DNA of 64,000 nucleotides. It comes from Paraburkholderia sp. UYCP14C (lineage in GTDB: Bacteria; Pseudomonadota; Gammaproteobacteria; Burkholderiales; Burkholderiaceae). Location of the stretch: positions 1-64,000 of the forward strand of contig NZ_SELS01000043.1 of the NCBI RefSeq assembly GCF_004197395.1, in the 5' to 3' direction. Shown in pieces: positions 20,388-29,868 of the stretch. The position numbers were made by a program, and so were the translations under genes. Position 1 is the first letter of the stretch. Each line of letters begins with the position of its first letter. The notes beneath the pieces are model-generated. The model worked only from the letters and a program-made list of their open reading frames with translations, was not told the DNA's origin and ran no database searches.

Positions 20388-21770
20388 TCAGGTCGCGCCG
20401 GTCCATAAGCGCATCTCGACGGTCGCGACGAGGCCCGCGCCGCCTTGATTCGATGCGAGCGTCACGCTGCCGCCCTGGCGATGCGCAATCTCGCGCACGA
20501 TCGGCAAGCCGAGCCCCGTGCCTTCCGCATGACTCGACGCGCGATAGAAGCGCTCGAACACGCGTTCGCGTGCATCGGCCTTGATGCCGGGTCCGTTGTC
20601 GATCACGCGCACGATCGCCATCGCGTCGCGCCGCTGCGTTTCGACCGTGACGCGACCGCCCGCCTGCGTATAGCGCAGCGCGTTGTCCACCAGATTCGTC
20701 ACCAGCGCCGCGGTCAATGCTTCGTCGCCGGTCACGTACAGGCCGTCGTCCAGCTCCGCGCCCAGATCGATTTCCCGCGACTGCGCAAACGCGATCAACT
20801 CCTCCAGCACGCCCGCGATCAACGCGCTCAGATCGATCCGCTCGCGCGCGTTCAGCGGCGCCGCCGACTCGGCCTGCGCGAGCAGCAACAGTTTGTTCGT
20901 CAGCGTGGTCAGCTTGCGGCTGCTCTTGTGCATGCCCGCCAGCGCTTCGGCGAGCGGGGCGTCGCGGTTATCGCGTTGCCGCGCGAACTGGATCTGCGCG
21001 AGCAGCAGCGCGAGCGGGGTGCGCAGCTGATGCGCGGCGTCGGAGATGAATTGGCGCTGCGTCGCCGCCTGTTGGCCCATTCGCGCGATGCACTGGTTGA
21101 TCGCCTCGACGATCGGCCTCAGCTCGACGTGCAGACGGGCGACGCGAATCGGTTCGAGTTGCGACGCATTGCGATCGGCGACGTCGTCCTTCACCTTCAT
21201 CAGCGGCAGCAGTTCGAAGGTCAGGCCGAGGTAGACGAACACCATCGCCAGTACCAGCGTCAGGACTTCGCCGGACAATTGCGGCCGCAGCAGACGCCAC
21301 ACCATCGCATCGCGCGAGCCCTCCGTCTTCGCGACCGTGACGATCACCTCCTCCGTATGTCCCGAATCGTAGAGCTGCCGCACGTACGCGACCGCGCGCG
21401 CCGCCTGGCCATCGGCGAAATGGGTGGAATAGAGCGTGGGCTTGTCGCTCACGTGCGGCGGTAGCGGCAAGTCGGGGATGCCCGCGAGCAGACGATGGCC
21501 GCTTGCCTCGACGCGATAGAAAACCGTGTCCTGCTCCGGCGATTCGAACAGTTCGAGCGCGGCGGGCGGAATCTGGATCGACACCGAACCGTTGTCCCAG
21601 TCGATATCCTCGCCGATGATCCGCATCGACGAAAGCAGCGCATTGTCCTGAACCAGGTCCGCGGTGTTCTGCGCGAAACGGTATGAGATGACGACGGAAA
21701 TGGATACGAATGCCGCCAGTGGCAACAGCAGCCACAACAGCAAGCGTCCGCGCAAACTGCCTGAAAACAC
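20388..21770 (-). CDS. Sensor histidine kinase, TctE type (copy 1)
   Basis: This kinase has about 460 residues. An N-terminal membrane helix (LLLWLLLPLAAFVSISVVIS) is followed by a periplasmic domain of roughly 130 residues, a second helix (LTLVLAMVFVYLGLTFEL), the HisKA box SDAAHQLRTPLALLLAQIQF, and a HATPase with NLVDNALRYT, DNGPGI and GTGLGLPIV. The start is uncertain: GTG 21770 has AGAGGA upstream, and a TTG at 21800 would add 10 residues. It is closely similar along its whole length to the kinase at 22988. It sits between an orphan binding protein and its response regulator. Confidence 0.9.
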   Translation of the reverse strand: MFSGSLRGRLLLWLLLPLAAFVSISVVISYRFAQNTADLVQDNALLSSMRIIGEDIDWDNGSVSIQIPPAALELFESPEQDTVFYRVEASGHRLLAGIPDLPLPPHVSDKPTLYSTHFADGQAARAVAYVRQLYDSGHTEEVIVTVAKTEGSRDAMVWRLLRPQLSGEVLTLVLAMVFVYLGLTFELLPLMKVKDDVADRNASQLEPIRVARLHVELRPIVEAINQCIARMGQQAATQRQFISDAAHQLRTPLALLLAQIQFARQRDNRDAPLAEALAGMHKSSRKLTTLTNKLLLLAQAESAAPLNARERIDLSALIAGVLEELIAFAQSREIDLGAELDDGLYVTGDEALTAALVTNLVDNALRYTQAGGRVTVETQRRDAMAIVRVIDNGPGIKADARERVFERFYRASSHAEGTGLGLPIVREIAHRQGGSVTLASNQGGAGLVATVEMRLWTGAT

Positions 21771-21820
21771 GATGTGCCGATCCTCTTGTGCGCGAAGCAA
21801 GCTCCGCGGTCAGCCCGCTT

Positions 21821-22861
21821 TCAAGGCTTCACGTCATTGACGAACTGATTGGTAAACGTGCGCGACAGATCGATATGCCGTCCCTTCACCGCCGGATTGA
21901 AACTCGACAGTACCTTCAGCACCGTCTGCGGACCGTCGGCGGGCATCCTGCCGTCGACGGTGTACATCGGCAGCGAGGCCTGCAACGCGCTGATATACAG
22001 CGCCCTGTCGTTGCCGATGTCTTCTGGCGGCATCTGCGCGGCGATCTGTTGCGCGCTGTGGGTTTGCATATAGCGCAGCGTTTTCACGAATGCACGCGCG
22101 AGTTTCGCGGCTTCGTCGGTATGCGCGTCCAGCCACGTGCTTTGTACGTAGAGGCTCGACGCCGGATAGGTGCCTCCGAGCGCGGCGCGCGTGCCGTCGA
22201 CATTGCGCATGTCGACGAGCACTTTGGCGTCGCCCGCTTTCAATAGCTGGGTGACGGTCGGCTCGGTCGTCATGCCCGCGTGAATGCGTCCTTGCCGCAT
22301 CGCCGCGATGAAACTGCTGTCCGCGCCGACCGGCAGCAGCGTGTATTGCGTGGCCGGCACGCCCGCGCGCTGCGCGAGGTATTGCGTAAGAAAACTCGTC
22401 GATGAGCCGAGCCCGGTCACACCGAGCGTTTTACCGCGCACGTCGGCCATGCTCCGGATCGAATCGGCCGATTTCGCCCCGACCAGTTGCACTTCACCGG
22501 GCACCTGGCTGAACACGACGATCGTCTTCACTTCCTTGCCGCGGGTCTGCAGATCGATCGTGTGATCGTAGAAACCGACCACGCCCTGCACCGCGCCGGC
22601 GAGCATTTCGTTTTCGCCGTCGATTCCCGTCGGCTGCGACAGTAGTTCGACGTCGAGCCCTTCCGCCTTGAAATAGCCGAGCTGCTCGGCAAGACGCGCC
22701 GGCAGATAAATGAGCTTGTTGGTGCCGCCCACCATGATCGCGAGTTTCTCCGGCTCGGCGGCTTGCGCCGGCGTCGCGAGTCTCGCGAGCGCGCACAGCG
22801 CGAGCGACGCCGCGACGGCGGCATAGGCCGCGCGCGAGAAACGCGTCGAGGAAAGCTTCAT
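21821..22861 (-). CDS. Orphan ABC-type solute-binding protein (NMT1/SsuA-like), paralogue of the one at 25322
   Basis: This 346-residue precursor has a signal peptide ending about ATPAQAAEPEK. The mature part begins LAIMVGGTNKLIYLPARLAE and has the family blocks EGLDVELLSQPTGIDGE, GVVGFYDHTIDL, TLGVTGLGSSTSFLTQYLAQ and GMTTEPTVTQL. Aligned by eye, well over two thirds of positions match the protein at 25322, which has an ATPase and permease next to it. This copy has none and lies between two TctE-type kinases, so it may be a ligand-sensing partner for one of them rather than only a transport component. GGAG precedes ATG 22861. Confidence 0.9.
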   Translation of the reverse strand: MKLSSTRFSRAAYAAVAASLALCALARLATPAQAAEPEKLAIMVGGTNKLIYLPARLAEQLGYFKAEGLDVELLSQPTGIDGENEMLAGAVQGVVGFYDHTIDLQTRGKEVKTIVVFSQVPGEVQLVGAKSADSIRSMADVRGKTLGVTGLGSSTSFLTQYLAQRAGVPATQYTLLPVGADSSFIAAMRQGRIHAGMTTEPTVTQLLKAGDAKVLVDMRNVDGTRAALGGTYPASSLYVQSTWLDAHTDEAAKLARAFVKTLRYMQTHSAQQIAAQMPPEDIGNDRALYISALQASLPMYTVDGRMPADGPQTVLKVLSSFNPAVKGRHIDLSRTFTNQFVNDVKP

Positions 22862-22987
22862 TGCGGGTGTCTCCGTTATCCTGCTTCTGGGCGCCGCGCG
22901 GGTCGCCTGCCCGTGATTCTGAAGGGGCCAACCCTTCCCGATGCTTTCAGCGCTGCGGATGTGACGCAAACCTCGGGTTTGTCCCGA

Positions 22988-24373
22988 TCACTTCGGCGTA
23001 GCACGCGGAAACGTCACGGCGATATCCACGCCCTTGCCGCCCTCGCCCGCCTTCAGCGCGATCTCGCCGTGATGCGCGTCGGCGATTTCGCGCACGATCG
23101 CAAGACCCAGGCCCGTGCCCTCGGTATCCGTCGACGCACGAAAGAACGGCTCGAACACGCGGCTGCGCGATTCGGCCGGGATGCCGGGGCCGTTGTCGGT
23201 CACGCGGACCGTAACCGTCTTGGCCTCGGCGTCCGCACGCACCGCAACGGTCACGTGGCCGCCGCTGCCCGTATAGCGAATCGCGTTCTCGGCGAGATTC
23301 GCTATCAGTGCCTGCAACAGGCCGCGATGTCCGAGCACCGGCGCCGCGCCGTGCAATTCCGCGCCCAGATCGATCTCACGCGTCTGCGCGAGCAGCCCGA
23401 GATCCTCGACGACCTCCATCGCGAGCGGCACCAGATCGACGCGTTCCATCGCGAGTTGCGAGTTGTCGGCGGCCTCGGCCTGCGCGAGCAACAGCAGCTT
23501 GTTGGTGAGACCGACCATCGAGCGATTGCTTCGATGCATCGCGGCAAGCGCTTCGTCGAGTGCGGGATTGAGGCCTTCCTGCTGCCGCGCGAACTGCAGT
23601 TGCGTGCCGAGCAGCGTGAGCGGCGTGCGCAACTGATGCGCGGCATCGGCGATAAAGCGCCGCTGCGCCGCCACCTGCACGCCGAGCCGCGCGATGCACT
23701 GATTGATCGCATCGACGATGGGCCGCAATTCCGTATGCAGACGCTCGACGCGAATCGGTTCGAGCTGCATCGGATCGCGGTCGGCCACCTCGTCTTTCAC
23801 CTTCATCAACGGACGCAACTCGAAGGTGAGCCCGATGCAAACCAGTGCGACCGCCAGCGCGATCATTTCGAGCTGGCGCACGAGTTGCGGCCGCCACAGC
23901 TGTTGCGTCATCGCATCGCGCGAGCGCACGGTCTTGCCGACCGTCACGCGCACGGGACGGGTCGCCCCGTTGTCGTACATGAGGCGCACGACGTCGACCG
24001 CGCGCACCTGCTGGCCGTGCAACTCGGTGTAGTACGAGTCCGGCACGTCGGGCGCCAGCGCCGGACGCGCCGGAAAATCCGGCGTCCCCGCGAGCAGTCG
24101 TCCATCGTCGACCCGCACGCTGTAAAACACCTGGTCGCGATAGGGCGACGCGAAAATCTCCAGCGCGGCGGGCGGTACGTCGACGCGTAGAAAGCCGTCG
24201 CTCCATTCGATCTCGCCCGCGATCATCCGCGCCGACGCGACCAGCTGATTGTCCTGCACGAGATTCGCGGTACGCCGCGCGTTGTCGTACTCGGTCTTGC
24301 CGGTCACGAACACATAGAGCGCGAGCGGCACGAGCAACCACCACAGCAGACGGATGCGCAGGCTATTGGCCAT
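22988..24373 (-). CDS. Sensor histidine kinase, TctE type (copy 2)
   Basis: This 461-residue kinase has N-terminal helix LLWWLLVPLALYVFV, a periplasmic domain, a second helix (IALAVALVCIGLTFEL), HisKA box ADAAHQLRTPLTLLGTQLQF, and HATPase blocks NLAENAIRYT, DNGPGI and GTGLGLAIVREIAD. ATG 24373 is two bases after the stop of the upstream response regulator, so the pair is translationally coupled. It differs from copy 1 mainly in the periplasmic sensor part, which suggests diverged ligand recognition. Confidence 0.93.
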   Translation of the reverse strand: MANSLRIRLLWWLLVPLALYVFVTGKTEYDNARRTANLVQDNQLVASARMIAGEIEWSDGFLRVDVPPAALEIFASPYRDQVFYSVRVDDGRLLAGTPDFPARPALAPDVPDSYYTELHGQQVRAVDVVRLMYDNGATRPVRVTVGKTVRSRDAMTQQLWRPQLVRQLEMIALAVALVCIGLTFELRPLMKVKDEVADRDPMQLEPIRVERLHTELRPIVDAINQCIARLGVQVAAQRRFIADAAHQLRTPLTLLGTQLQFARQQEGLNPALDEALAAMHRSNRSMVGLTNKLLLLAQAEAADNSQLAMERVDLVPLAMEVVEDLGLLAQTREIDLGAELHGAAPVLGHRGLLQALIANLAENAIRYTGSGGHVTVAVRADAEAKTVTVRVTDNGPGIPAESRSRVFEPFFRASTDTEGTGLGLAIVREIADAHHGEIALKAGEGGKGVDIAVTFPRATPK

Positions 24374-24375
24374 CG

Positions 24376-25053
24376 TTACTGGTCGTCTTCCCGCTTGCGC
24401 AGCAGATAGCCGAGCCCGCGCAGCGTGACGATCGCGGCCGAGCTGCCGTCGAGCTTCTTGCGCAGACGCGAAATGTAGATCTCGACGGCGTCCTCGCTCG
24501 GCTCGTCGGCGAGCGTGAAGATCGCGTCGACGAGCGCCGGCTTCGTCACCGTCTTGCCGAGGCGCAGGATCAGCGCTTCGAGCACCGAACGCTCGCGCGG
24601 CGTCACGTTCAGCGGCGCGCCCTTCAGCGTGAACTGGCGCGTGTCGATGTCGAACGACAGATCGCCGCACACCACCTCGCCCGCTTTCGACGGCGACTGC
24701 CGGCGAATCGCCACCTTGATGCGCGCGATCAGCTCGCGCACTTCGAACGGCTTCACCAGGTAGTCGTCAGCGCCGGCGCCGAGCAGCTCCACCTTCTCGT
24801 CGATGGAGCCGCTCGCGGTGAGGATCAGCACCGGCGTCGCGTCGCCGCGCTGACGCAGCCGGCGCAGCACGTTCTTGCCCGACAGTTTCGGCAGGTTCAG
24901 GTCGAGCAGGATCACGTCGTAGTGATTGGTGCGCAGCAGGCGGTCGGCTTCGTCTCCGTCCTGCACGGCGTCCAGCGCGAAGGCTTCCTGCTCCAGCATC
25001 TTCGCGAGCCAGTGCGCAAGCGTGGGGTTGTCTTCGATCAGCAGCAGCTTCAT
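24376..25053 (-). CDS. Response regulator, OmpR/TctD type (copy 2)
   Basis: This 225-residue protein has a receiver domain (LLLIEDNPTL, phospho-Asp in ILLDLNLPK, YLVKPFEVREL) and a winged helix (TPRERSVLEALILRLGKTVT, ending TLRGLGYLLRK). It is the first gene of the minus-strand arm, with kinase copy 2 two bases downstream. It is divergent from the ABC importer at 25322, whose promoter shares the same 268 bp region, so the importer is a natural target. Confidence 0.93.
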   Translation of the reverse strand: MKLLLIEDNPTLAHWLAKMLEQEAFALDAVQDGDEADRLLRTNHYDVILLDLNLPKLSGKNVLRRLRQRGDATPVLILTASGSIDEKVELLGAGADDYLVKPFEVRELIARIKVAIRRQSPSKAGEVVCGDLSFDIDTRQFTLKGAPLNVTPRERSVLEALILRLGKTVTKPALVDAIFTLADEPSEDAVEIYISRLRKKLDGSSAAIVTLRGLGYLLRKREDDQ

Positions 25054-25321
25054 GGCGGCAACGGCAAAAGTCAGGCCGTCGATTGTGCCTTAAAACAAGG
25101 GGTCTGCGCGCGTGCCGTGTGGTTTGCGGCATACGTCCCGTGGCCGCCGCGAGCGCAGCGGGGATTCCCGCGCAGTTTGGGCGAACTTTCGGGTTAACAC
25201 CCATGTTTTGCGCCAAACCCCGAAAGCTCGCAGAAGGTTTCGCATTTCTATAATCGCCGCCATTGACCCAGAAAAGCGCCGCGCACCACGGTCGCGGCGA
25301 CCAACCTAAGGAGACTGCTTC

Positions 25322-26341
25322 ATGCGTACCTTGCGCCAGATTGCCGCCGTGTCAGGTGTTGCGTTCGCCCTTGCCGCCGCTTCGGCCGCCGCTCACGCCG
25401 AGAAGATCACGATCATGGTCGGCGGCGCCACCAAGATCATCTATCTGCCGGCCAAGCTCACCGAGCAGCTCGGCTACTTCAAGGACGAAGGCCTTGACGT
25501 CGAGATCCTGTCGCAGCCGGCCGGCGTCGATGCGGAGAACGAACTGCTCGCGGGCGCGGTGCAAGGCGTGGTCGGCTTCTACGATCACACGATCGACCTG
25601 CAGAGCAAGGGCAAGGAAGTGCAGGCGCTGGTCGTGTTCGGCCAGGTGCCGGGCGAAGTCGAAATGGTCTCGACGAAGGCGGCTGATTCGCTGAAGAGCA
25701 TGGCCGACGTCAAGGGCAAGACGCTCGGCGTGACCGGCCTCGGTTCGTCGACCAGCTTCCTCACGCAGTATCTCGCGCAGCGCGCCGGTGTGCCGTCGAC
25801 GCAATACACGATGTTGCCGGTGGGCGCGGACAACAGCTTCATCGCCGCCGTCAAGCAAGGCCGTATCGACGCCGGCATGACCACCGAGCCAACCGTCTCG
25901 CAACTGTTGAAGACCGGCGATGCGAAGGTGCTGGTCGACATGCGCAACGTCGAAGGCACGCGCGCCGCGCTCGGCGGCACCTACCCCGCTTCGAGCTTCT
26001 ACGTGCAGCGCGCGTGGGCCGAAGCGCACAAGGACGAGGCCGCCAAGCTCTCGCATGCGTTCGCGAAGACGCTGAACTTCATCGCGACGCATAGCGCCGA
26101 GGACATCGCCGCGCAGATGCCGAAGGACTACTACGGCAACAACAAGGACCTGTATGTGAACGCGCTGAAGGCGTCGCTGCCGATGTTCACGAAGGACGGC
26201 AAGATGCCCGCGGACGGTCCGGATACGGTGCTCAAGGTGCTGTCCGCGTTCAATCCGTCGGTGAAGGGCAAGCATATCGATCTCGCCAAGACCTACACCA
26301 ACGACTACGTGTCGGCGCCGGTCAAGACCGCGTCGAAGTAA
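25322..26341 (+). CDS. ABC importer, periplasmic substrate-binding protein (NMT1/SsuA-like)
   Basis: This 339-residue precursor has a signal peptide ending AAAHAEKIT. Conserved blocks are TIMVGGATKIIYLPAKLTEQ, LLAGAVQGVVGFYDHTIDLQ, GVTGLGSSTSFLTQYLAQRA and GMTTEPTVSQLL. It belongs to the nitrate/sulfonate/taurine/pyrimidine-precursor (NMT1) class, but the ligand cannot be named. AAGGAG precedes ATG 25322. It is the first gene of a three-gene importer operon; its near twin at 21821 lacks transport partners. Confidence 0.92.
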   Translation: MRTLRQIAAVSGVAFALAAASAAAHAEKITIMVGGATKIIYLPAKLTEQLGYFKDEGLDVEILSQPAGVDAENELLAGAVQGVVGFYDHTIDLQSKGKEVQALVVFGQVPGEVEMVSTKAADSLKSMADVKGKTLGVTGLGSSTSFLTQYLAQRAGVPSTQYTMLPVGADNSFIAAVKQGRIDAGMTTEPTVSQLLKTGDAKVLVDMRNVEGTRAALGGTYPASSFYVQRAWAEAHKDEAAKLSHAFAKTLNFIATHSAEDIAAQMPKDYYGNNKDLYVNALKASLPMFTKDGKMPADGPDTVLKVLSAFNPSVKGKHIDLAKTYTNDYVSAPVKTASK

Positions 26342-26380
26342 CGCTTTTTTCATATTCACAGAACTGCGAGGCACCCGCCG

Positions 26381-27175
26381 ATGAATCAACCTATGTCACG
26401 CGAGACGCCAGCGATCGAACTGCGCAACGTGTCGTGCCGTTTCATTTCCCCGGACGGCAAGGCCACGATTGCGCTGCGCGACTTCAGCATGTCGGTGGCA
26501 CGCGGCGAATTCGTCGCGGTGGTCGGCCCGACCGGCTGCGGCAAGTCCACCACGCTCAGCATGATCACCGGCTTGCTGAAGCCGACCACCGGCGAAGTGC
26601 GCGTGATGGGCGCGCCGGTGGACGGCATCGATCCGCGCATCGGCTTCGTGTTCCAGGCCGATGCGGTGTTTCCGTGGCGCTCGGTGCTGGACAACGTTGC
26701 GGCCGGTCCGCTCTATCGCGGCCGGTCGAAATCGGCCGCCTACGACGAAGCGAACGAATGGCTGCGCCGCGTGGGTCTCGACAAGTTCGGCAAGCACTAT
26801 CCGCATCAATTGTCCGGCGGCATGCGCAAGCGCGTCGCGCTTGCGCAGACCTTCATCAACAAGCCGGAAATCCTGCTGATGGACGAGCCGTTCTCGGCGC
26901 TCGACATGCAGACGCGCACGTTGATGCAGGACGAACTGCTGCAATTGTGGGGCGGCGTCGGTTCGGTCGTGTTCGTCACGCACGACCTCGAAGAAGCGAT
27001 CGCGCTCGCCGACCGCGTGTTCGTGCTGACCGCGCGTCCCGCCACGCTGAAGAAAGTCTACGAAATCGATCTGCCACGACCGCGTGTCACGTCGGAGATC
27101 CGCTACGACTCCCGTTTCATCGAAATCTCGCGCGATATCTGGCATGACCTGCGCGAAGAAGTGCAGATCGGTTAA
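26381..27175 (+). CDS. ABC importer ATPase (SsuB/TauB-like)
   Basis: This 264-residue nucleotide-binding subunit has Walker A GPTGCGKST, Q-loop FVFQADAVFPW, signature LSGGMRKRVALAQ, Walker B ILLMDEPFSALD and H-switch VFVTHDLEEAI. It powers uptake by the permease encoded 16 bp downstream. ATG 26381 has a weak GAGG site; a second ATG four codons later is possible. Confidence 0.93.
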   Translation: MNQPMSRETPAIELRNVSCRFISPDGKATIALRDFSMSVARGEFVAVVGPTGCGKSTTLSMITGLLKPTTGEVRVMGAPVDGIDPRIGFVFQADAVFPWRSVLDNVAAGPLYRGRSKSAAYDEANEWLRRVGLDKFGKHYPHQLSGGMRKRVALAQTFINKPEILLMDEPFSALDMQTRTLMQDELLQLWGGVGSVVFVTHDLEEAIALADRVFVLTARPATLKKVYEIDLPRPRVTSEIRYDSRFIEISRDIWHDLREEVQIG

Positions 27176-27191
27176 TCAAGGAACGGCAAAC

Positions 27192-28055
27192 ATGTCTACA
27201 CCCTCGCAACAGATGATGCCCTCGGGCATCGACCCCGCGTCGCTCGCTCAGGTCGAGCGCATCGCGCAGAAGAAGATTCGCCAGCGCCAGGTTCTGGTGG
27301 TTTCGCTGCGCATCCTCGTGCTCGTGGCCGTGCTCGGCGGCTGGGAATTGTCCGCGCGGCTGAAGTGGATCGACCCGTTCTTCTTCTCGATGCCGAGCGC
27401 GATCTTCGATCAGATCGTCGACTGGTTCGTGAACGGCACGTCGCAAGGGCCGTTGCTCACGCAGGTGTGGGTCACGCTCGAAGAGACGGGCCTCGGCTTC
27501 ATCATCGGTTCGGTCGCGGGCATCTTCTGCGGCATCGTGCTCGGCCGCAATAAGCTGCTCTCCGACGTGTTCAGCCTCTACATCAAGATCGCCAACTCGA
27601 TTCCGCGCGTCGTGCTGGGCTCGGTGTTCGTGATCGCGCTCGGGCTCGGCATGGCGTCGAAAGTCGCGCTCGCGGTCGTGATGGTGTTCTTCGTCGTGTT
27701 CGCCAACGCGTTCCAGGGCGTGCGCGAAGCGGATCGTTACATGATCGCGAATGCGCAGATCCTCGGCGCGTCGCGCCGCCAGGTGACGACCTCGGTCGTG
27801 ATTCCGTCGGCGCTGAGCTGGATTCTCGCGAGCCTGCACGTGAGCTTCGGCTTCGCGCTGGTCGGCGCGGTGGTCGGCGAGTTTCTCGGCTCGAAGCAGG
27901 GCATCGGCTTGCTGATCTCCACCGCGCAGGGCGCGTTCAACGCGGCCGGCGTGTTCGCGGCGATGATCGTGCTGGCGGTGGTGGCGCTCGCCGCCGACTA
28001 TCTGTTGACCGCGGTGGAGAATCGATTGTTGAAGTGGCGGCCGAGTTCGGTTTGA
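27192..28055 (+). CDS. ABC importer permease (SsuC/TauC-like)
   Basis: This 287-residue inner-membrane protein has six hydrophobic segments and the EAA loop near residues 180-200 (ANAQILGASRRQVTTSVVIP), where the ATPase docks. Family blocks are KIANSIPRVVLGSVFVIALG and VVGEFLGSKQGIGLLI. AAGGAACG precedes ATG 27192. It is the last gene of the importer operon, closed by a strong terminator. Confidence 0.93.
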   Translation: MSTPSQQMMPSGIDPASLAQVERIAQKKIRQRQVLVVSLRILVLVAVLGGWELSARLKWIDPFFFSMPSAIFDQIVDWFVNGTSQGPLLTQVWVTLEETGLGFIIGSVAGIFCGIVLGRNKLLSDVFSLYIKIANSIPRVVLGSVFVIALGLGMASKVALAVVMVFFVVFANAFQGVREADRYMIANAQILGASRRQVTTSVVIPSALSWILASLHVSFGFALVGAVVGEFLGSKQGIGLLISTAQGAFNAAGVFAAMIVLAVVALAADYLLTAVENRLLKWRPSSV

Positions 28056-28096
28056 GCCGCGGCGACGCGAGTCGCCACCAGGAAGTGCGCTTCACG

Positions 28097-28133
28097 AATG
28101 CCGCTCAGTCTTTCGGACTGAGCGGCATTTTTA
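28097..28133 (+). terminator. Intrinsic terminator after the ABC importer
   Basis: AATGCCGCTCAGTC pairs with its complement (14 bp) around TTTCG and runs into TTTTTATTT. Confidence 0.9.
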
Positions 28134-28341
28134 TTTGCTGAAGCACATACTGTCTCCCGCCAACGAACTGTTTTTCATGATTCGTTGGCTCCCTCGCAAC
28201 ACTTCTTTCTTTCAATCCCCCCCACCGGAAGCCAACATCAGGCTACCAGGCCGTTCAGTGCGCTATGGCACATTCGATGCATACCCACCGCGCAAGTCAG
28301 GCGATCGCCAACAGCGATCGCGGATCGAAACGAGGTGAGCC

Positions 28342-29814
28342 ATGTCGATTGCACAGAGTCAACGTCGGTCAACGAACGGGTACAGCGGCCCGTTCATGCG
28401 CGCCAGCAGTGCGAATCGCCGCCATCGTCGTGATTCGAGCGGATTCGTGCTGTTCGGCCTGCACACCGCCGGAGTGATCGGCCGCGGACCGAAGCGGCTC
28501 TGGCCGTACGTGTTGCCCTGGTTGCTGGCGATTCTGACGATCGGTTTCGTCTGCCTCGTCGTGCGCGGCGTGCTCACGCGCCAATTGCTGGTGCCGCCGG
28601 TCGAGACACCGCAAACGTTGACCGAGCGTGGCTATACGTCGAGCTTTCTGGCCGAGCGGATCATGTCGGCGATGAAGGAAATCGGCCAGGACGCCGAATC
28701 GATTCCGCACGACACGATGACCGGCAACGACGCGCAGCAGGACATCCAGATTCCGGGTCAGGAGATGTCGTACGCGACCACGGTGCGCTTCATCAAAGGC
28801 GTGCTGCAGCGCGACGATGTCGCCGTGCATGTCGGCATCACGAAGACGAATGGCAGCGCGGATTCCTATATCGCGCACGTGCAGATAGAACACGGCCCGT
28901 TCAACGGCCGCGAAAGCACGGTGCCGTTCGATGGGCGCGACCTCGACAAGTTCGTGCACGACATCGCGATCATGGCAATGCGCCTCGCCGAACCCAACAT
29001 CCTCGCGAGCCATCTGTTCACGCAGGTGCAAAAGACCAAATGTTCGCTCGCGCAATGCGACTATCGCGAGATCGTCGGGATCTATGACGAAGTCCTCGCG
29101 CTGCCCTCATCCGAGCAAGCTCAATGGGCAGTCGCGGGCAAGGCGTGGCTGCTCGACAGTCAGCAGCGCTCGAAAGAAGCCGAACAGCAGATCCGCGAAG
29201 CGCTGACCCAGTACAAGCATTCGGCGGTGCTGCGCGCGGGTCTCGGCATCGCGCTCGAACAGCAGAACCGCATCGACGATGCGCTGAAGGAACTGCGGGC
29301 CGGCGCGAACGAAAAGTCGCGCACCGCTGAAAACCTGCGGCTGCTCGGCGATGTGCTGTTGCATTCCAGGACGCACGATCGCGAAGCACTCGATGCGTTC
29401 AGGCGGGCTGCCGAGATGAATCCCGACTCCGTCGACACGCTGCACGACTGGGCGGAGGCGCTCGTCAAGACCGGCCACTACGACGAGGCGATCGACAAGC
29501 TCTCGCATGCCGTCGCGTTGCGTCCCGATCGCGCGCCGTCCTACGTGGAATGGGGCCGCGCGCTTGAGCACAAAGGCGATCTGCTCGAAGCCGCACGCAA
29601 ATACGCGCAGGCACTGCAGCTCGACGCCGGCACGCTGTCCGCGCGCGAACTCGATCTCGCGCGCTCGGTGGACGCATCGCCGGACGACGACACCCGGACA
29701 TCGAGTCCCGAGCTGCGCGTCAAACCCGTTTCGCATCCAGTCACATCGTATCCGCTTCGGGCATCGCTCGATACGGTACGCGATGCTGCAGGACATGCGA
29801 TGCAAGCGGCCTGA
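28342..29814 (+). CDS. Membrane-anchored TPR-repeat protein
   Basis: This is a 490-residue protein. The N-terminus is basic and disordered, then one membrane helix at about residues 55-78 (YVLPWLLAILTIGFVCLVVR), then a globular domain of about 150 residues (from VPPVETPQTLTERGYTSSFL). From about residue 250 to 440 it has tandem TPR-like helices, such as LDAFRRAAEMNPDSVDTLHD and AIDKLSHAVALRPDRAPSYV. GAGGTGAGCC precedes the ATG. TPR domains bind partner proteins; no catalytic motif is visible. It lies 54 bp upstream of the lysozyme-holin pair on the same strand, and the three may form one unit. Confidence 0.8.
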   Translation: MSIAQSQRRSTNGYSGPFMRASSANRRHRRDSSGFVLFGLHTAGVIGRGPKRLWPYVLPWLLAILTIGFVCLVVRGVLTRQLLVPPVETPQTLTERGYTSSFLAERIMSAMKEIGQDAESIPHDTMTGNDAQQDIQIPGQEMSYATTVRFIKGVLQRDDVAVHVGITKTNGSADSYIAHVQIEHGPFNGRESTVPFDGRDLDKFVHDIAIMAMRLAEPNILASHLFTQVQKTKCSLAQCDYREIVGIYDEVLALPSSEQAQWAVAGKAWLLDSQQRSKEAEQQIREALTQYKHSAVLRAGLGIALEQQNRIDDALKELRAGANEKSRTAENLRLLGDVLLHSRTHDREALDAFRRAAEMNPDSVDTLHDWAEALVKTGHYDEAIDKLSHAVALRPDRAPSYVEWGRALEHKGDLLEAARKYAQALQLDAGTLSARELDLARSVDASPDDDTRTSSPELRVKPVSHPVTSYPLRASLDTVRDAAGHAMQAA

Positions 29815-29868
29815 GCCGGGGGCATTCGTCATTTCAGTTGTCAACACAGCCGAAGAGGGGGCAGTTCG

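Noticed and set aside
18422-20584. 720-codon plus-strand frame opposite the porin and response regulator
   Set aside because: It spans two well-supported minus-strand genes and their intergenic gap; no start signal or family match.
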